Part shown: piece by piece, positions 1 to 9,944 of the stretch
How the letters are laid out: each line of letters begins with the position of its first letter
Numbering within the stretch: position 1 is the first letter of the stretch
Assembly: GCA_965205225.1 (NCBI GenBank)
Contig: CBDBFZ010000003.1
Coordinates: 1,116,001 to 1,180,000, forward strand
Reading direction: 5' to 3'
Length of the DNA stretch: 64,000 bases
Source: Litorimonas sp965205225
GTDB taxonomy: Bacteria; Pseudomonadota; Alphaproteobacteria; Caulobacterales; Maricaulaceae
Program-made: the position numbers and the translations under genes
Notes under the pieces: model-generated
Told to the model about the DNA's origin: nothing
The model's database searches: none
What the model saw: only the letters and a program-made list of their open reading frames with translations

Positions 1-1
1 A

Positions 2-358
2 TGGCTTGAGGCTTTGGCTCCTCTCGGCACGGATGATCATAAGCCTTTCCTTGAAACGGCACCCTGGCTGATCGCCGTCTTCGCTCAGAAACGCGGCGAA
101 CACGGGAAGAATTATTACGTGACGGAATCCGTCGGTCTGGCGACCGGTATGCTGATTACGGCATTACACTCTGTCGGGCTCGGAACATTGACACACACAC
201 CCGCGCCAATGACCTTTCTTCGCAAGATTTGCGGACGGTCAGAGACGGAGAAACCATTTGTCCTGCTGGTTGTCGGCTATCCGGCAGAAGGGTGCGAAGT
301 GCCGGTTCATGCGCTAAATAAAAAGTCTTTGGACGAAATTTCAACCTTCAAGACCTAG
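2..358 (+). CDS. Nitroreductase-family protein, C-terminal part (cut by window edge)
   Basis: The reading frame is open from the first bases, so the gene begins upstream of the window. The visible 118 residues resemble the C-terminal half of FMN-dependent nitroreductases of the iodotyrosine-deiodinase/BluB-like type: an ESVGLATG helix, a GLGTLTHTPAPM segment and a final LVVGYPAEG motif that in this family contacts flavin. The likely role is a cytosolic flavin oxidoreductase; the substrate cannot be read from sequence. The TAG stop lies inside the CTAG target duplicated by the adjacent insertion sequence. Without the element the sequence would still read ACC-TAG, so the protein end is unchanged. 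A TTG at position 14 could be mistaken for a start, but homology continues before it. Confidence 0.8.
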   Translation, partial: WLEALAPLGTDDHKPFLETAPWLIAVFAQKRGEHGKNYYVTESVGLATGMLITALHSVGLGTLTHTPAPMTFLRKICGRSETEKPFVLLVVGYPAEGCEVPVHALNKKSLDEISTFKT

Positions 359-1203
359 GTCGTAGTGAAGAATTAATCATTTGAGCCAGATTTTGATAGC
401 TGCGATATAGACGAAGCCCATATAGTTTTGGATATGCTTGTCATATCGCGTAGCCACACGCCGGAACTGTTTGAGATAGCCAAAGAAACGCTCGACAATA
501 TTACGTTCCTTATACAAAGCCATATCAGTTTGCCTTGGCTTGCGCGCATTTTTCCGGGACGGAATAACGGGCATAGCCCCGCTCTCATTCACCGCGTCTA
601 TAACGCACCGGCCATCATAGCCCTTATCCGCCAAGACATGATCCGCCTTAAACCCTGCCAATAAGGCGGCGGCTTGCGTCATTTCGCTACAATGCCCGCC
701 CGTTGCTATCAGGCGCAGAGGTAAACCCAATGCATCTGTCAGCCCATGTATTTTTGTCGTCAGGCCGCCCTTGGAACGCCCCAATGCGTGGGCATCAGGC
801 CCCCCTTTTTATGCCGCGCCCCGGCCGCTTGGACATGCGCCCGCACAATTGTGGCATCCATCATCAGCCACTCTTGATCAGCGTGAGTGCGCAAGGCCTT
901 AAAGACATCTTCTAAAACCCCGGCCTCAACCCAGAGATAATAACGCCGTTTGACACTGTCAAAACGCCCGAACCGTTCGGGTAAATCGCGCCAACGCCCG
1001 CCCGAACGGGCCATCCACAACAAAGCATCAATGAAAAGCCTGTTATTGGCGTTGCGACCCGGTTTCCCTGTGCTCCCATAAGGCAAATAAGGCTTTAAAC
1101 GGCTCCATTGTTCCTCCGTAAGTTCCTGATAACCAGACATATGTGCGCTCCTGACAAAATGAAGGAACATTATAGAAAATAAAAGTTAACTCTTCACTAC
1201 AAC
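359..1203 (-). mobile_element. IS5-family element (IS427-like group), 845 bp
   Basis: The ends are imperfect inverted repeats: GTCGTAGTGAAGAATTAA at the left pairs with GTTGTAGTGAAGAGTTAA read inward from the right. CTAG is present on both sides (355-358 and 1204-1207), giving a 4-bp target duplication; if the element is counted with one extra base at each end it would be TA. Size, two-frame transposase and target are typical of the IS427 group of IS5. The element looks complete. Confidence 0.85.
377..1140 (-). CDS. IS5-family transposase made by programmed -1 frameshift
   Basis: Two overlapping frames form one DDE transposase. The first frame starts at ATG 1140, preceded by AGGAG, carries the DUF4096-like N-terminus (ELTEEQWSRLKPYLP) and the first catalytic Asp (MMDATIVRAH), and stops at 760. 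The second frame, in the -1 register, carries the second Asp (LADKGYDG) and the Glu (ERFFGYLKQFRR) and stops at 377. The frames overlap at an A5G6 run near 805-815, the expected slippage site. After the shift the sequence reads KGGPDAHALGRSKGG, as in known IS427-group orfAB fusions. All three acidic residues are present, so the enzyme may be active. Confidence 0.85.
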
Positions 1204-1219
1204 CTAGAGAGCCTAAGAT

Positions 1220-2182
1220 TTAAAGAGCGAGGGACCGCGCGAAAACCTCCGGATCGACATTACCGCCGGAGAGAATGACGGCGACGCGCTTATAGTGTTT
1301 CGGCAATCGCCCTGTGACAATGGCAGCCATTGCGGCCGCGCCGCTGGGTTCCAATGTTACATCTAGATATTGTTTGGCGAGCTTCATGGCGTAGAGGCAA
1401 TCCTCGTCGCTTACATCAAACACGTCTTTCAGGGATTTCGAATTGATCGACCAGGTTAATGCCCCCGGAATGGGCGTCATGATCGCGTCGCAGAGCGTAG
1501 GCGGCGGATTTTTGACTCCGACCCGTTCGCCCGCGCGCAGGCTCAGTTGATGGTCATTATAACCGACGGGTTCGGAGCCAAAGATGTGTGTGTCCGGACT
1601 CTCCGCGGCCATAGCCAGACTGATACCTGCGCAGAGACCGCCGCCACCAATGCAGGTGACCAGAGCGTCAAAGTCGAGGCCGGACCGGGCAATCTCAAGA
1701 CCGGTCGTCCCTTGGCCCGCAATGATATAGGGGTCGTCATAGGATGGTACGATAATGCGGCCCTCGCGTTCGGCAATCTGCGCGGTGATATATTCGCGGT
1801 TTTCGGTCATTCTGTCGTAGCCGACAATGATGGCCCCATCGCGCAATACGCCCTCTACTTTCACACTCGGAGCGTCATACGGCATAACGATAACGGCATT
1901 GACGCTTAGTTCCTTCGCTGCCCGCGCAACGCCCTGCGCATGATTGCCGGATGAAAAACCGACAACACCGCGCCCGCGTTCTGTCTCATTCATGGCCGCC
2001 AGACGATTCCGGGCCCCACGATATTTGAAAGCGCCGACATGTTGAAGACACTCCGCCTTGAAGTGAATTTCAGCGCCTGCAATCGCGTCGATCTCTTCTG
2101 AGTTAAGCAGCGGTGTCTTGACGGCGTGATCCTCAAGCCGCTCGGCAGATTTCAGAACATCATCATATATCGGTGCGTCCAT
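1220..2182 (-). CDS. Threonine dehydratase / serine racemase-like PLP enzyme
   Basis: A fold-type II PLP enzyme of 320 residues. Residues HVGAFKYRGA hold the Schiff-base lysine, SSGNHAQG is the substrate/phosphate loop, and CIGGGGLCAG is the glycine-rich PLP phosphate-binding loop. The family (IlvA/TdcB/serine racemase) deaminates L-threonine or L-serine to 2-oxo acids, or racemises serine. There is no C-terminal ACT domain, so it is the short, catabolic form rather than biosynthetic IlvA. The start is ATG 2182 with AAGGAG eight bases upstream; an upstream in-frame ATG at 2233 is less likely. It is divergent from the acyl-CoA ligase, with 81 bp between them for both promoters. Confidence 0.85.
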   Translation of the reverse strand: MDAPIYDDVLKSAERLEDHAVKTPLLNSEEIDAIAGAEIHFKAECLQHVGAFKYRGARNRLAAMNETERGRGVVGFSSGNHAQGVARAAKELSVNAVIVMPYDAPSVKVEGVLRDGAIIVGYDRMTENREYITAQIAEREGRIIVPSYDDPYIIAGQGTTGLEIARSGLDFDALVTCIGGGGLCAGISLAMAAESPDTHIFGSEPVGYNDHQLSLRAGERVGVKNPPPTLCDAIMTPIPGALTWSINSKSLKDVFDVSDEDCLYAMKLAKQYLDVTLEPSGAAAMAAIVTGRLPKHYKRVAVILSGGNVDPEVFARSLAL

Positions 2183-2263
2183 TTTGCTCTCCTTATTGAC
2201 CGTTATGCTCATGTCTGAAAAAGACCTGCGCAATCAAGAGAAACAATTTTCTGGGAACTGCCC

Positions 2264-3892
2264 ATGCTAGGCCTGATGATGAGCCGCGAACTCATGATTT
2301 CCGATCTGATCGAACATGCTGCTACCGTGCACACAAAACGCGAGATCATGTCGGTGAACAGTGACATGTCGCAGCACCGATATGGTTGGGGGAATTGCGC
2401 TATGCGCGTGCGCAAATTGGCTAACGCTCTGATTGATGCCGGGGTCAAAACCGGTGATCGCGTGGCGACGATTGCGTGGAATAATTACCGCCACATTGAA
2501 ATCTACTATGCCGTCAGCTCAATTGGCGCGGTTGTTCATACTATCAATCCGCGCCTTAAGCCAGACCAGATCGCCTGGATGGTCAATCACGCCGAAGACA
2601 AATTCGTCATGTTCGACACCACGTTCGGACCGATCATTGAAGGTGTTCATTCCGTCTGTACAACTGTAGAACGCTGGATTTGTTTGACAGACAAAGCCGG
2701 TATGCCGGACTATAAAGCGCCCGCAGAGGATTATGAGAGCTTTATCGCGGATGCATCCGAGACCATTGACTGGCCTCGCTTTGATGAAAATACGGCCTGC
2801 ACGCTTTGCTACACGTCCGGAACGACGGGCGATCCGAAGGGTGTACTCTACAGCCATCGTTCGACAATCCTGCACGCTATGGCGGGCTGCTCGACCGACG
2901 TTATCGGCGGCGGCGGCGGGGATACGATCCTGGGTGTTGTGCCGATGTTCCACGTCTCGGCTTGGGGATTGGTCTATTCTGGGGCCATGGTTGGCGCAAA
3001 ACTAATCATGCCCGGACCGGGTTTGGATGGCCCAAGCCTGACAAAAATCATCCTGCAGGAAGGCGTCACGCTCATGGCTGGGGTGCCAACCGTCTGGCTC
3101 GGTATTTACAATCATTGCAAAGCTGAAGGCATTAAGCTGCCAAAGGTGAAGAAGGCCCTGGTTGGGGGCTCCGCTCTGCCGGAAAGTCTGCTTCGGGCCT
3201 ACGAACAGGATTTGGGTATTCCGATGCAGCAGGGGTGGGGGATGACGGAAACGTCGCCGCTTGGCTCAACCTATGCGCCGCATCCCGATACGGATCTGGA
3301 TGACTATGAGTCCACCGTGCCGCACAAGCTGCTGGCGGGGCGCCGTATCTACGGCGTTGAAATGCGGATTGTTGATGATGAAGGCCGTGAACTGCCCGCA
3401 GACGGTAAAGCCTCCGGGCATTTGCATGTGCGTGGTCCCTGGGTTGCATCCGGGTATTTCAAGGGCGCGGGTTCGGATGCCTTTACGGACGATGGCTGGT
3501 TCGCGACGGGTGATGTTTCGGCCCTGCATCCCGAAGGCTATATGGAAATCACGGACCGCTCCAAAGATGTCATCAAGTCCGGCGGTGAGTGGGTATCGTC
3601 TATTGAAATTGAAAATGCAGCCTGCGATCATCCTGAGGTCGCCATGGCGGCATGTATCGGTATTCGTCATGAAAAATGGCAGGAACGCCCGATGCTGATC
3701 GTTCAATCCGTGCCGGGCACAACCCCGAACATCGACGAGATTAAAGCCTGTATCGCGAATAAATGCGCGAAATGGTGGATGCCAGATGCGATCATCTTTC
3801 AGGACGAATTACCGCTCGGGGCGACGGGCAAGATCCTGAAACGCGAACTCAAGGTCAAATATAAGGATTTTGATCTGGAAGGGGCGGACTAG
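2264..3892 (+). CDS. Acyl-CoA ligase (AMP-forming; fatty acid / DmdB-like)
   Basis: A 542-residue adenylate-forming enzyme. The P-loop YTSGTTGDPKG lies near residue 185, the GWGMTETSP motif near 325, the ATP-ribose-binding TGDVS region near 425, and the C-terminal catalytic lysine in LPLGATGKILKREL. The reaction is carboxylate + ATP + CoA to acyl-CoA + AMP + PPi in the cytosol. The N-terminus (MLGLMMSRELMISDLIEHAA) resembles medium/long-chain ligases and DmdB, the methylmercaptopropionate-CoA ligase of marine bacteria; the substrate cannot be decided from sequence. The stop codon overlaps that of the convergent exporter gene: the palindrome CTAG serves both strands. Confidence 0.9.
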   Translation: MLGLMMSRELMISDLIEHAATVHTKREIMSVNSDMSQHRYGWGNCAMRVRKLANALIDAGVKTGDRVATIAWNNYRHIEIYYAVSSIGAVVHTINPRLKPDQIAWMVNHAEDKFVMFDTTFGPIIEGVHSVCTTVERWICLTDKAGMPDYKAPAEDYESFIADASETIDWPRFDENTACTLCYTSGTTGDPKGVLYSHRSTILHAMAGCSTDVIGGGGGDTILGVVPMFHVSAWGLVYSGAMVGAKLIMPGPGLDGPSLTKIILQEGVTLMAGVPTVWLGIYNHCKAEGIKLPKVKKALVGGSALPESLLRAYEQDLGIPMQQGWGMTETSPLGSTYAPHPDTDLDDYESTVPHKLLAGRRIYGVEMRIVDDEGRELPADGKASGHLHVRGPWVASGYFKGAGSDAFTDDGWFATGDVSALHPEGYMEITDRSKDVIKSGGEWVSSIEIENAACDHPEVAMAACIGIRHEKWQERPMLIVQSVPGTTPNIDEIKACIANKCAKWWMPDAIIFQDELPLGATGKILKRELKVKYKDFDLEGAD

Positions 3893-5130
3893 CTCTTCCC
3901 CGCGCCGATCTCGAACAGCTTGCCGCGTTCCGTGATCAGGATGATGGTGAGTGAGACAAGGCCGAGGCACACATAGCCCATCAGGATCGGTATGACCGTT
4001 CCATTGAACTGTTGCGCGATGAACAGGCCGATCAGACTCGCCCCGGTGGAGGTGAAAAAGCCGTAGACTGCGTTGGCGGTCCCGGCGATGTCGCCCATCG
4101 GTTCGAGCGCAAGCGAAGCGAAATTTGCTCCCATCATGCCGAAACAGGCGAAGCTGATGATAAAGAGCACGTAGAAGATCCAGAAATTCTCACCGATGAA
4201 ATACATGTAGGCGAGGTTGATCACGGCAGAGAGGATGAAGATCAAAACCATTGTGTGGCTGATACGGCGCATGCCGAGCCGTTCCACGACTTTGGAGTTG
4301 AGATAGTTCATCACGGCCAAGCCGCTGGCAATACCGGCGAAATAGGCCCAAAACATCTCGCCCCGGCCAAACACCTCATCGAAGATTTGCTCGCTGGCTG
4401 CGATAAAGGCGAAAAGCGACCCGAAGATCACACCTGACGCACACATATAACCGAAGCTCGTGCGATGTCCGATCACGCGGCGGAATCCGTCAATGACGGA
4501 TGCGACATTGATAGGCCGGGGTTCCTTCATCGTCGCGGGCAAGCGTGCGCCGGTCCAGACGAAGACGATGGCGGCAAGAACGCCAAGCGCTCCAAACGTC
4601 CATGGCCATCCTAATGTACTGATGATGATCGTTCCAAAGGCGGGCGCCAGGATGGGCACGATCATGAAGACAGTAAAAACCAGACTCATGATTCGAGCCA
4701 TGGACCGCCCGGAGGACACATCGCGGATGATTGCACCGGCGCTGACCCTTGTACCTGAACAGGCAATGCCTTGTAGCAGGCGGAAACTCAGCAACATCTC
4801 GAATGTTGGAGCGAACATGCAGGCAATACCGAAGATGGCGTACCCAATGAGTGAGCATTGCAGCAACACTTTGCGGCCCAAACGATCAGCGACTGGTCCC
4901 CAGATGAGCTGCGGAAAGCCGAATCCGAGAATGAAGCTGACCACGATCCATTGCTGATTATTCGGATCGGAAATACTATAGGCCGTGCCGATTTGCTCCA
5001 GCGCAGGCAGCATGATGTCGATCCCCAGTGCCTGAAGTCCGAATATCGCGGCCATCATGGCAACAAACTCTCGCATTCCAATGGTCAGAGCCGACTCGGA
5101 AGAATAGGGATTTTGCGCCTTGGCGGTCAT
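3889..5130 (-). CDS. MFS multidrug exporter, Bcr/CflA type
   Basis: A 413-residue inner-membrane protein with about 12 hydrophobic segments. The N-terminal region ALGIDIMLPALEQIG is typical of the Bcr/CflA drug:H+ antiporter subfamily, and GPVADRLGRK is the MFS loop 2-3 motif. The expected role is proton-driven efflux of small molecules. It is convergent with, and overlaps by 4 bp, the acyl-CoA ligase gene. No neighbouring regulator suggests a substrate. Confidence 0.88.
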   Translation of the reverse strand: MTAKAQNPYSSESALTIGMREFVAMMAAIFGLQALGIDIMLPALEQIGTAYSISDPNNQQWIVVSFILGFGFPQLIWGPVADRLGRKVLLQCSLIGYAIFGIACMFAPTFEMLLSFRLLQGIACSGTRVSAGAIIRDVSSGRSMARIMSLVFTVFMIVPILAPAFGTIIISTLGWPWTFGALGVLAAIVFVWTGARLPATMKEPRPINVASVIDGFRRVIGHRTSFGYMCASGVIFGSLFAFIAASEQIFDEVFGRGEMFWAYFAGIASGLAVMNYLNSKVVERLGMRRISHTMVLIFILSAVINLAYMYFIGENFWIFYVLFIISFACFGMMGANFASLALEPMGDIAGTANAVYGFFTSTGASLIGLFIAQQFNGTVIPILMGYVCLGLVSLTIILITERGKLFEIGAGKS

Positions 5131-5240
5131 CTGGCGCGCCTAGGCCCGTCTGTCTGTCGGCGCAATCCGAATGTGAGCTCATCATAATGATGTCGTTGAG
5201 CGCGAACTCGCGGATTATGGGTGGAAATGGACGAAAGTCT

Positions 5241-5286
5241 TAGGCTTAGGCTCAGGCCCTATTGATTTCAGGGATTCCCTTTTGTT
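5241..5286 (+). repeat. Left copy of an inverted ~40-bp repeat flanking the repeat-protein locus
   Basis: The core runs TTAGG(C)TCAGGCCCTATT then (G)ATTTCAGGG(A)TTCCC and TTTTGTT. Read on the opposite strand, 12309-12352 carries the same string with three substitutions and one inserted A. The two copies face each other across 7.1 kb. About 55 bp downstream of this copy is a short frame resembling the start of an IS630-type transposase, so the repeat may be an insertion-sequence end. It lies in the 5131-5547 gene-free stretch, which otherwise shows only that transposase fragment. Confidence 0.6.
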
Positions 5287-5341
5287 TTGATTTTTGACTC
5301 CCCTTACATTGGCACATTGGCGGTGTTTCCTGACCAAAGTG

Positions 5342-5419
5342 ATGTCCCGGGATTTGCGTCAGCGTGTCGTTGACTATGTCGCGCTAGGCCGAGCCGTTTC
5401 ATTGCCAGCCACTCGGTGA
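5342..5419 (+). pseudogene. IS630-type transposase N-terminal fragment
   Basis: A 25-codon frame from ATG 5342 reads MSRDLRQRVVDYVALGRAVS before a TGA. IS630 transposases typically begin with (S)xDLRxRVVxxVxxG followed by a helix-turn-helix, which matches. Nothing downstream continues the protein, so this is a decayed 5' end. The link to the 40-bp repeat just upstream is an inference. Confidence 0.35.
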
Positions 5420-5547
5420 AACCCCGCGTGACAGATCGACCCCGAACGTCACCTCAGTCTGTCCGGCAGGTACGGTCCCCGACTCTATCCTGATCTCTGT
5501 CTTGATCTCGGTCATAACCTTGTCCCGGGTCCGGTCCGACCCGTCGG

Positions 5548-8500
5548 TTAGAAACCCTCCATATCGGCGGTGACAATCTCCATCTCTGGCAGGATCATGG
5601 TGAGATCATTCTGCATCGCCGGATGGCTTTCGAGCCCGGGCCAATATATCAGATCCCCCCACGGACCCGGAAGCGGGCCTGATGCGAGTGGACCGAAAGA
5701 AAGCGGGGCTGAAAGCGGAATGAGGATAGCATCCTCGTCTATATGAGCTGGCTGATTCAGGCTCCTAACCCCGTCCGCCCATAAGCCGTCCCATAGATCA
5801 TTATTCCATAGATCATTATTCCATAGATCATTATTCATAAGTGGGTCGGGGTTCATGAGTGGGTTGTCCAGCCTGATCGTTCCGGACCCGGGATCGATTC
5901 TGGTGTCAGTTCTGGTGTCAGTTCTGGGGTCAGCCACGGGATCGGTTCCGGTATCATTCTTGGACTCGGCGCTTTGCGCCGCCCCCCCAGCAGCAGCGAG
6001 GGTGACGCTCACCCCGTTCTCTATGCGTAGCTGCGCATTGCCGTCCCTATAGACATTATAGGTGACGCCGTCTTCCGTCGCCGTCCCGGTCAGGGCGAAT
6101 GAACTGCCGCTCAGATCAACCCTGTCATCCGCATCCCCCAGCACGTCGAGGCTGGCAACACCGCCCTCGCGTTCTTCCGTTACGTCAAACACGGCCAGCG
6201 CGTCCAGCACCAGGCTGTTGGCGCCTGTGCCGGACAGGTCAAAGACTTCGACACTGTCCACGCCGGCATAACCCGCGCCCGTCAGGTCGAGCGCAAGGCC
6301 GGCCCCGTCCAGCACCAGAGTGTCCTGGCCCGTGCCGCCATCAATCGCCGCAAAGTCAAGCGCGGTGACGCTGATAGTGTCATCGCCGGTGCCGCCGCGC
6401 ACCACATCATTCGTGGCAATCGCGGTAAAACTGTCCGCGCCGGCATTGCCGGTGAAATTATCCGCCGCCGCCGTGCCTGATGCCGTGACCGGCACGAGGC
6501 TTTCCGTCCCCGTCGCCCCGCCATAGATCACATAGGTCTCGCCGGCAGTAACCCTCACAATCAGGTTGATCTCTGGGGACCCGATGATCAGATCATCATA
6601 GCCGTCGCCATTGACATCCCCCGCCGATGAGACGGAAGAGCCGGAAAAGTCACCCGCGTCGATCCCGTTGACGATGAAGCCGTTCGTGCCGTCCAGCGCC
6701 CCGAGATCCAGCACACCGTCCGTGCCCGGCGCGCTCGCCACGCCATAGACGATATAGGTCTCGCCGGACCTATCCCCATTCGGGTCGGCCCCTCTGGCCC
6801 CGATGATCAGATCATCATAGCCATCGCCATTGACATCCCCCGCCGAGGAGACGGAAGCACCGGAAAAGTCATTCGTGTCGATGCCGTTGAGGATGAAGCC
6901 GTTGGTTCCGTCTAGCGCCCCGAGATCCAGCACGCCATCCGTACCCGGCGCGCTTGCCCCGCCATAGACGATATAGGTCTCGCCAGCAGAAGCATCGGCC
7001 CCAAAGGCCCCGATGATCAGATCATCATAGCCATCGCCATTGACATCTCCCGCCGATGAGACGGAGAAACCGGACAGGTCATTCAGGTCGATCCCGGTGA
7101 GGATGAAGCCGTTCGTGCCGTCCAGCGCTGACAGATCCAGCACGCCCTCCGTGCCCGGCGCGACCGCCCCGCCATAGACGATATAGGTCTCGCCGGCATT
7201 ACCGACCCCATTCGGGGCGGCGTACGGGGCCCCGATGATCAGATCATCATAACCATCGCCATTAACATCCCCCGCCGATGAGGCGGACCAGCCGGAACGG
7301 TCAACCGCATCGATCCCGGTGAGGATGAAGCCGTTGGTGCCGTCCAGCATGGAGAGATCCAGCGCGCCCTCCGTGCCCGGCGGACTCGCGCCGCCATAGA
7401 TGACATAGGTCTCGCCAGCGTCTATGTCCCCATTCGGGTCGCCCCCATAGGCGCCGATGATCAGATCATCATAGCCGTCGCCATTGACATCCCCCGCCGA
7501 CGAGACGGAGAAGCCGGACAAGTCACCCCCGTCAATGCCGTTGAGGATGAAGCCGTTACTGCCGTCCAGCATGGAGAGATCCAGCGCGCCCTCCGTGCCC
7601 GGCGGACTCGCGCCGCCATAGATGACATAGGTCTCGCCAGCGTCTATGTCCCCATTCGGGTCGCCCCCATTGGCCCCGATGATCAGATCATCATAGCCAT
7701 CGCCATTGACATCCCCCGCCGAGGAGACGGACCAGCCGGAAAAGTCACCCCCGTCAATCCCGTTGAGGGTAAAGCCGTTCGTGCCGTCCAGACTTGAGAG
7801 AGGGATCAGGTCATATTCATCTGTCACCGTGATGGCGATATTGTGGTTCGTGCTATTGGTGCCATCCGACGCGGTGACGGTGATATCATAGACATTATCC
7901 CCGTCCGCGTCGCCCGGCATCTCGAAATCGGGTGCCGCTATAAAACTGACCTCGCCTGTAGTGGCATTAATCGTGAACAGGGCCGCATCCGTCCCAGACA
8001 GGCTGTAAACCAGCGGATCGCCATCCGCATCCGTCGCCGCCGCCTCATAGGCCGTCCTTCGGTTCTCCTGTGCGCTGACTGCGGCGGGCGAGGTGAAGAT
8101 CGGTATATTGTCATTTTCATTTGTCACCCTGATGGCGACATTGTGGTTCCTATTATTGTCGCCATCCGACGCGGTGACGGTGATGTCATAGACATTATCC
8201 CCGTCCGCGTCGCCCGGCATCTCGAAATCGGGTGCCGCTATAAAACTGACCTCGCCTGTAGTGGCATCAATCGTGAACAGGGCCGCATCCGTCCCGGACA
8301 GGTTGTAGACCAGCGTATCGCCATCCGCGTCCGTCGCCGCCGCCTCATAGGCCGCGGTCTGGTTCTCCCGCGCGCTGACTGCGGCAGGCGAGGTGAAGAC
8401 CACCGGTGGTATTTGAACCTGCACCCCCGTCTCGACGCGCAGCTGCGTATTGCCGTCGCTATAGACATTATAGGTAACGCCGTCCTCCGTCGCCGTCCCG

Positions 8501-9944
8501 GTCAGGGCGAAATTACTGCCGCTCAGATCAACCCTGTCATCCGCATCCCCCAGCACGTCGAGGCTCGCCGCACCGCCCTCGCGCTCCTCCGTTACGTCAA
8601 ACACGGAGAGCGCGTCCAGCACCAGGCTGTTGGCGCCCGTGCCGGATAGGTCAAAGACTTCGACACTGTCCACGCCGGCATGGCCCGCCCCGGTCAGGTC
8701 GAGCGACAGGCCGGCCCCGTCCAGCACCAATGTGTCCTGGCCCGTGCCGCCATCAATCGCCGCAAAGTCAAGAGCGGTGACGCTGATATTGTCATCGCCG
8801 GCCCCGCCGCGCACCACATCATTCGTGGCAATGCCCGTAAAACTGTCATCGCCGGCATTGCCGGTGAAATTATCCGCCGCCGCCATGCCTGATGCTGTGA
8901 CTGGCGTCAAGCTTTCCGTCCCCGTCGCTCCGCCATAGACGATATAGGTCTCGCCGGCTTCACTGCCCCCATTCGGGTCGGCATCCTGGGCCCCGATGAT
9001 CAGATCATCATAGCCGTCGCCATTGACATCCCCCGCCGAGGAGACGGAACTGCCGGACTGGTCATCCCTGTCGATCCCGGCGATGATGAAGCCGTTGGTC
9101 CCGTCCAGATCGGAGAGATTCAGCACACCCCCTGTGCCCGGCGCGTTTGCCCCGCCATAGACCACATAGGTCTCGCCGGCCCTATCGTCCCCATTCGGGT
9201 CGGCGAACCTGGCCCCGATGATCAGATCATCATAGCCATCGCCATTGACATCCCCCGCAGACGAGACGGAATAGCCGGAATTGTCACCCGCGTCGATCCC
9301 GGTGAGGGTAAAGCCGTTCATCCCGTCCAACATGGAGAGATTGAATCTGCCCCCCTGCCCGGGCGCGCTCGCCCCACCATAGACGATATAGGTTTCGCCG
9401 GCTCCACTGTCTCCATTCGGGTCGGCCCTAAAGGCCCCGATGATCAGATCATCATAGCCATCGCCATTGACATCCCCCGCCGACGAGACGGAAGAACCGG
9501 ATTGGTCAAATTCGTCGATCCCGTTGAGGATGAAGCCGTTAGTCCCGTCCAGCGCCGACAGATCCAGCACGCCGTCTGTGCCCGGCGCGTTCGCCCCGCC
9601 ATAGACAATATAGGTCTCGCCGACATTACTGCCCCCATTCGGGTCGGCCGATCTGGCCCCGATGATCAGATCATCATAGCCGTCGCCATTGACATCCCTC
9701 GCCGACGAGACGGACCTGCCGGACTGGTCACCCGCGTCGATGCCGTTGAGGATGAAGCCGTTGGTCCCGTCCAGGCTGGAGAGGGCGCGCTCGATCCGAT
9801 CAATCGTGCCGTCACCATCATCGTCAAAGCCGGTCTGGCTCACCCTGCCATTTGCATTATATGTGTAGGTCTCGCTCCGGTCGATCGTGCCGTCCGCGTC
9901 AAAGTCGATCTCACTCCGGTCGAAATTGCCGTCTGCGTCATCAT
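5548..9944 (-). pseudogene. Giant FG-GAP / cadherin-like / RTX-like secreted protein, 3' fragment (split by IS)
   Basis: This is the last ~1,464 codons of a gene whose first 87 lie at 11512-11774. Removing the IS1182-type element and one TCAT copy gives one frame of 1,551 residues. In coding order: acidic EF-hand-like DxDGxxDR repeats; four FG-GAP repeats with the calcium loop DVNGDGYDD (about 9790-8930); a ~170-residue module with RTX-like GGxGxD motifs (8930-8410); two cadherin-like repeats beginning FTSPAAVSA (8405-7815); six more FG-GAP repeats (7810-6540); a second, nearly identical copy of the module (6530-6005); and a tail rich in Asn, Asp and Trp. FG-GAP blades usually form a calcium-binding beta-propeller. 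With no N-terminal signal peptide and with RTX-like motifs, a type I-secreted adhesin is a reasonable inference. No secretion genes are adjacent. Downstream of the insertion there is no native start, so this part is probably silent. Confidence 0.8.
5791..5835 (-). repeat. 15-bp tandem repeat, 3 units, in the repeat-protein tail
   Basis: The unit CCATAGATCATTATT occurs three times head to tail. It is in frame and encodes repeated NNDLW in the C-terminal tail. A 12-bp duplication (TCTGGTGTCAGT type) lies about 70 bp further on, near 5900-5925. Confidence 0.85.

Noticed and set aside
4012..4957. Plus-strand frames of 141 and 165 codons opposite the Bcr/CflA exporter
   Set aside because: Shadows of a clear membrane transporter gene on the minus strand.
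5399..5515. 38-codon minus-strand frame just after the repeat-protein stop
   Set aside because: Weak ribosome-binding site, no similarity I recognise, and it overlaps the IS630-like fragment on the other strand.
7843..8649. 268-codon plus-strand frame, Arg/Ile-rich, antisense to the repeat protein
   Set aside because: It exists because the opposite strand encodes near-identical repeats with biased codons; its own sequence is a repeat of the complement and has no start signal.
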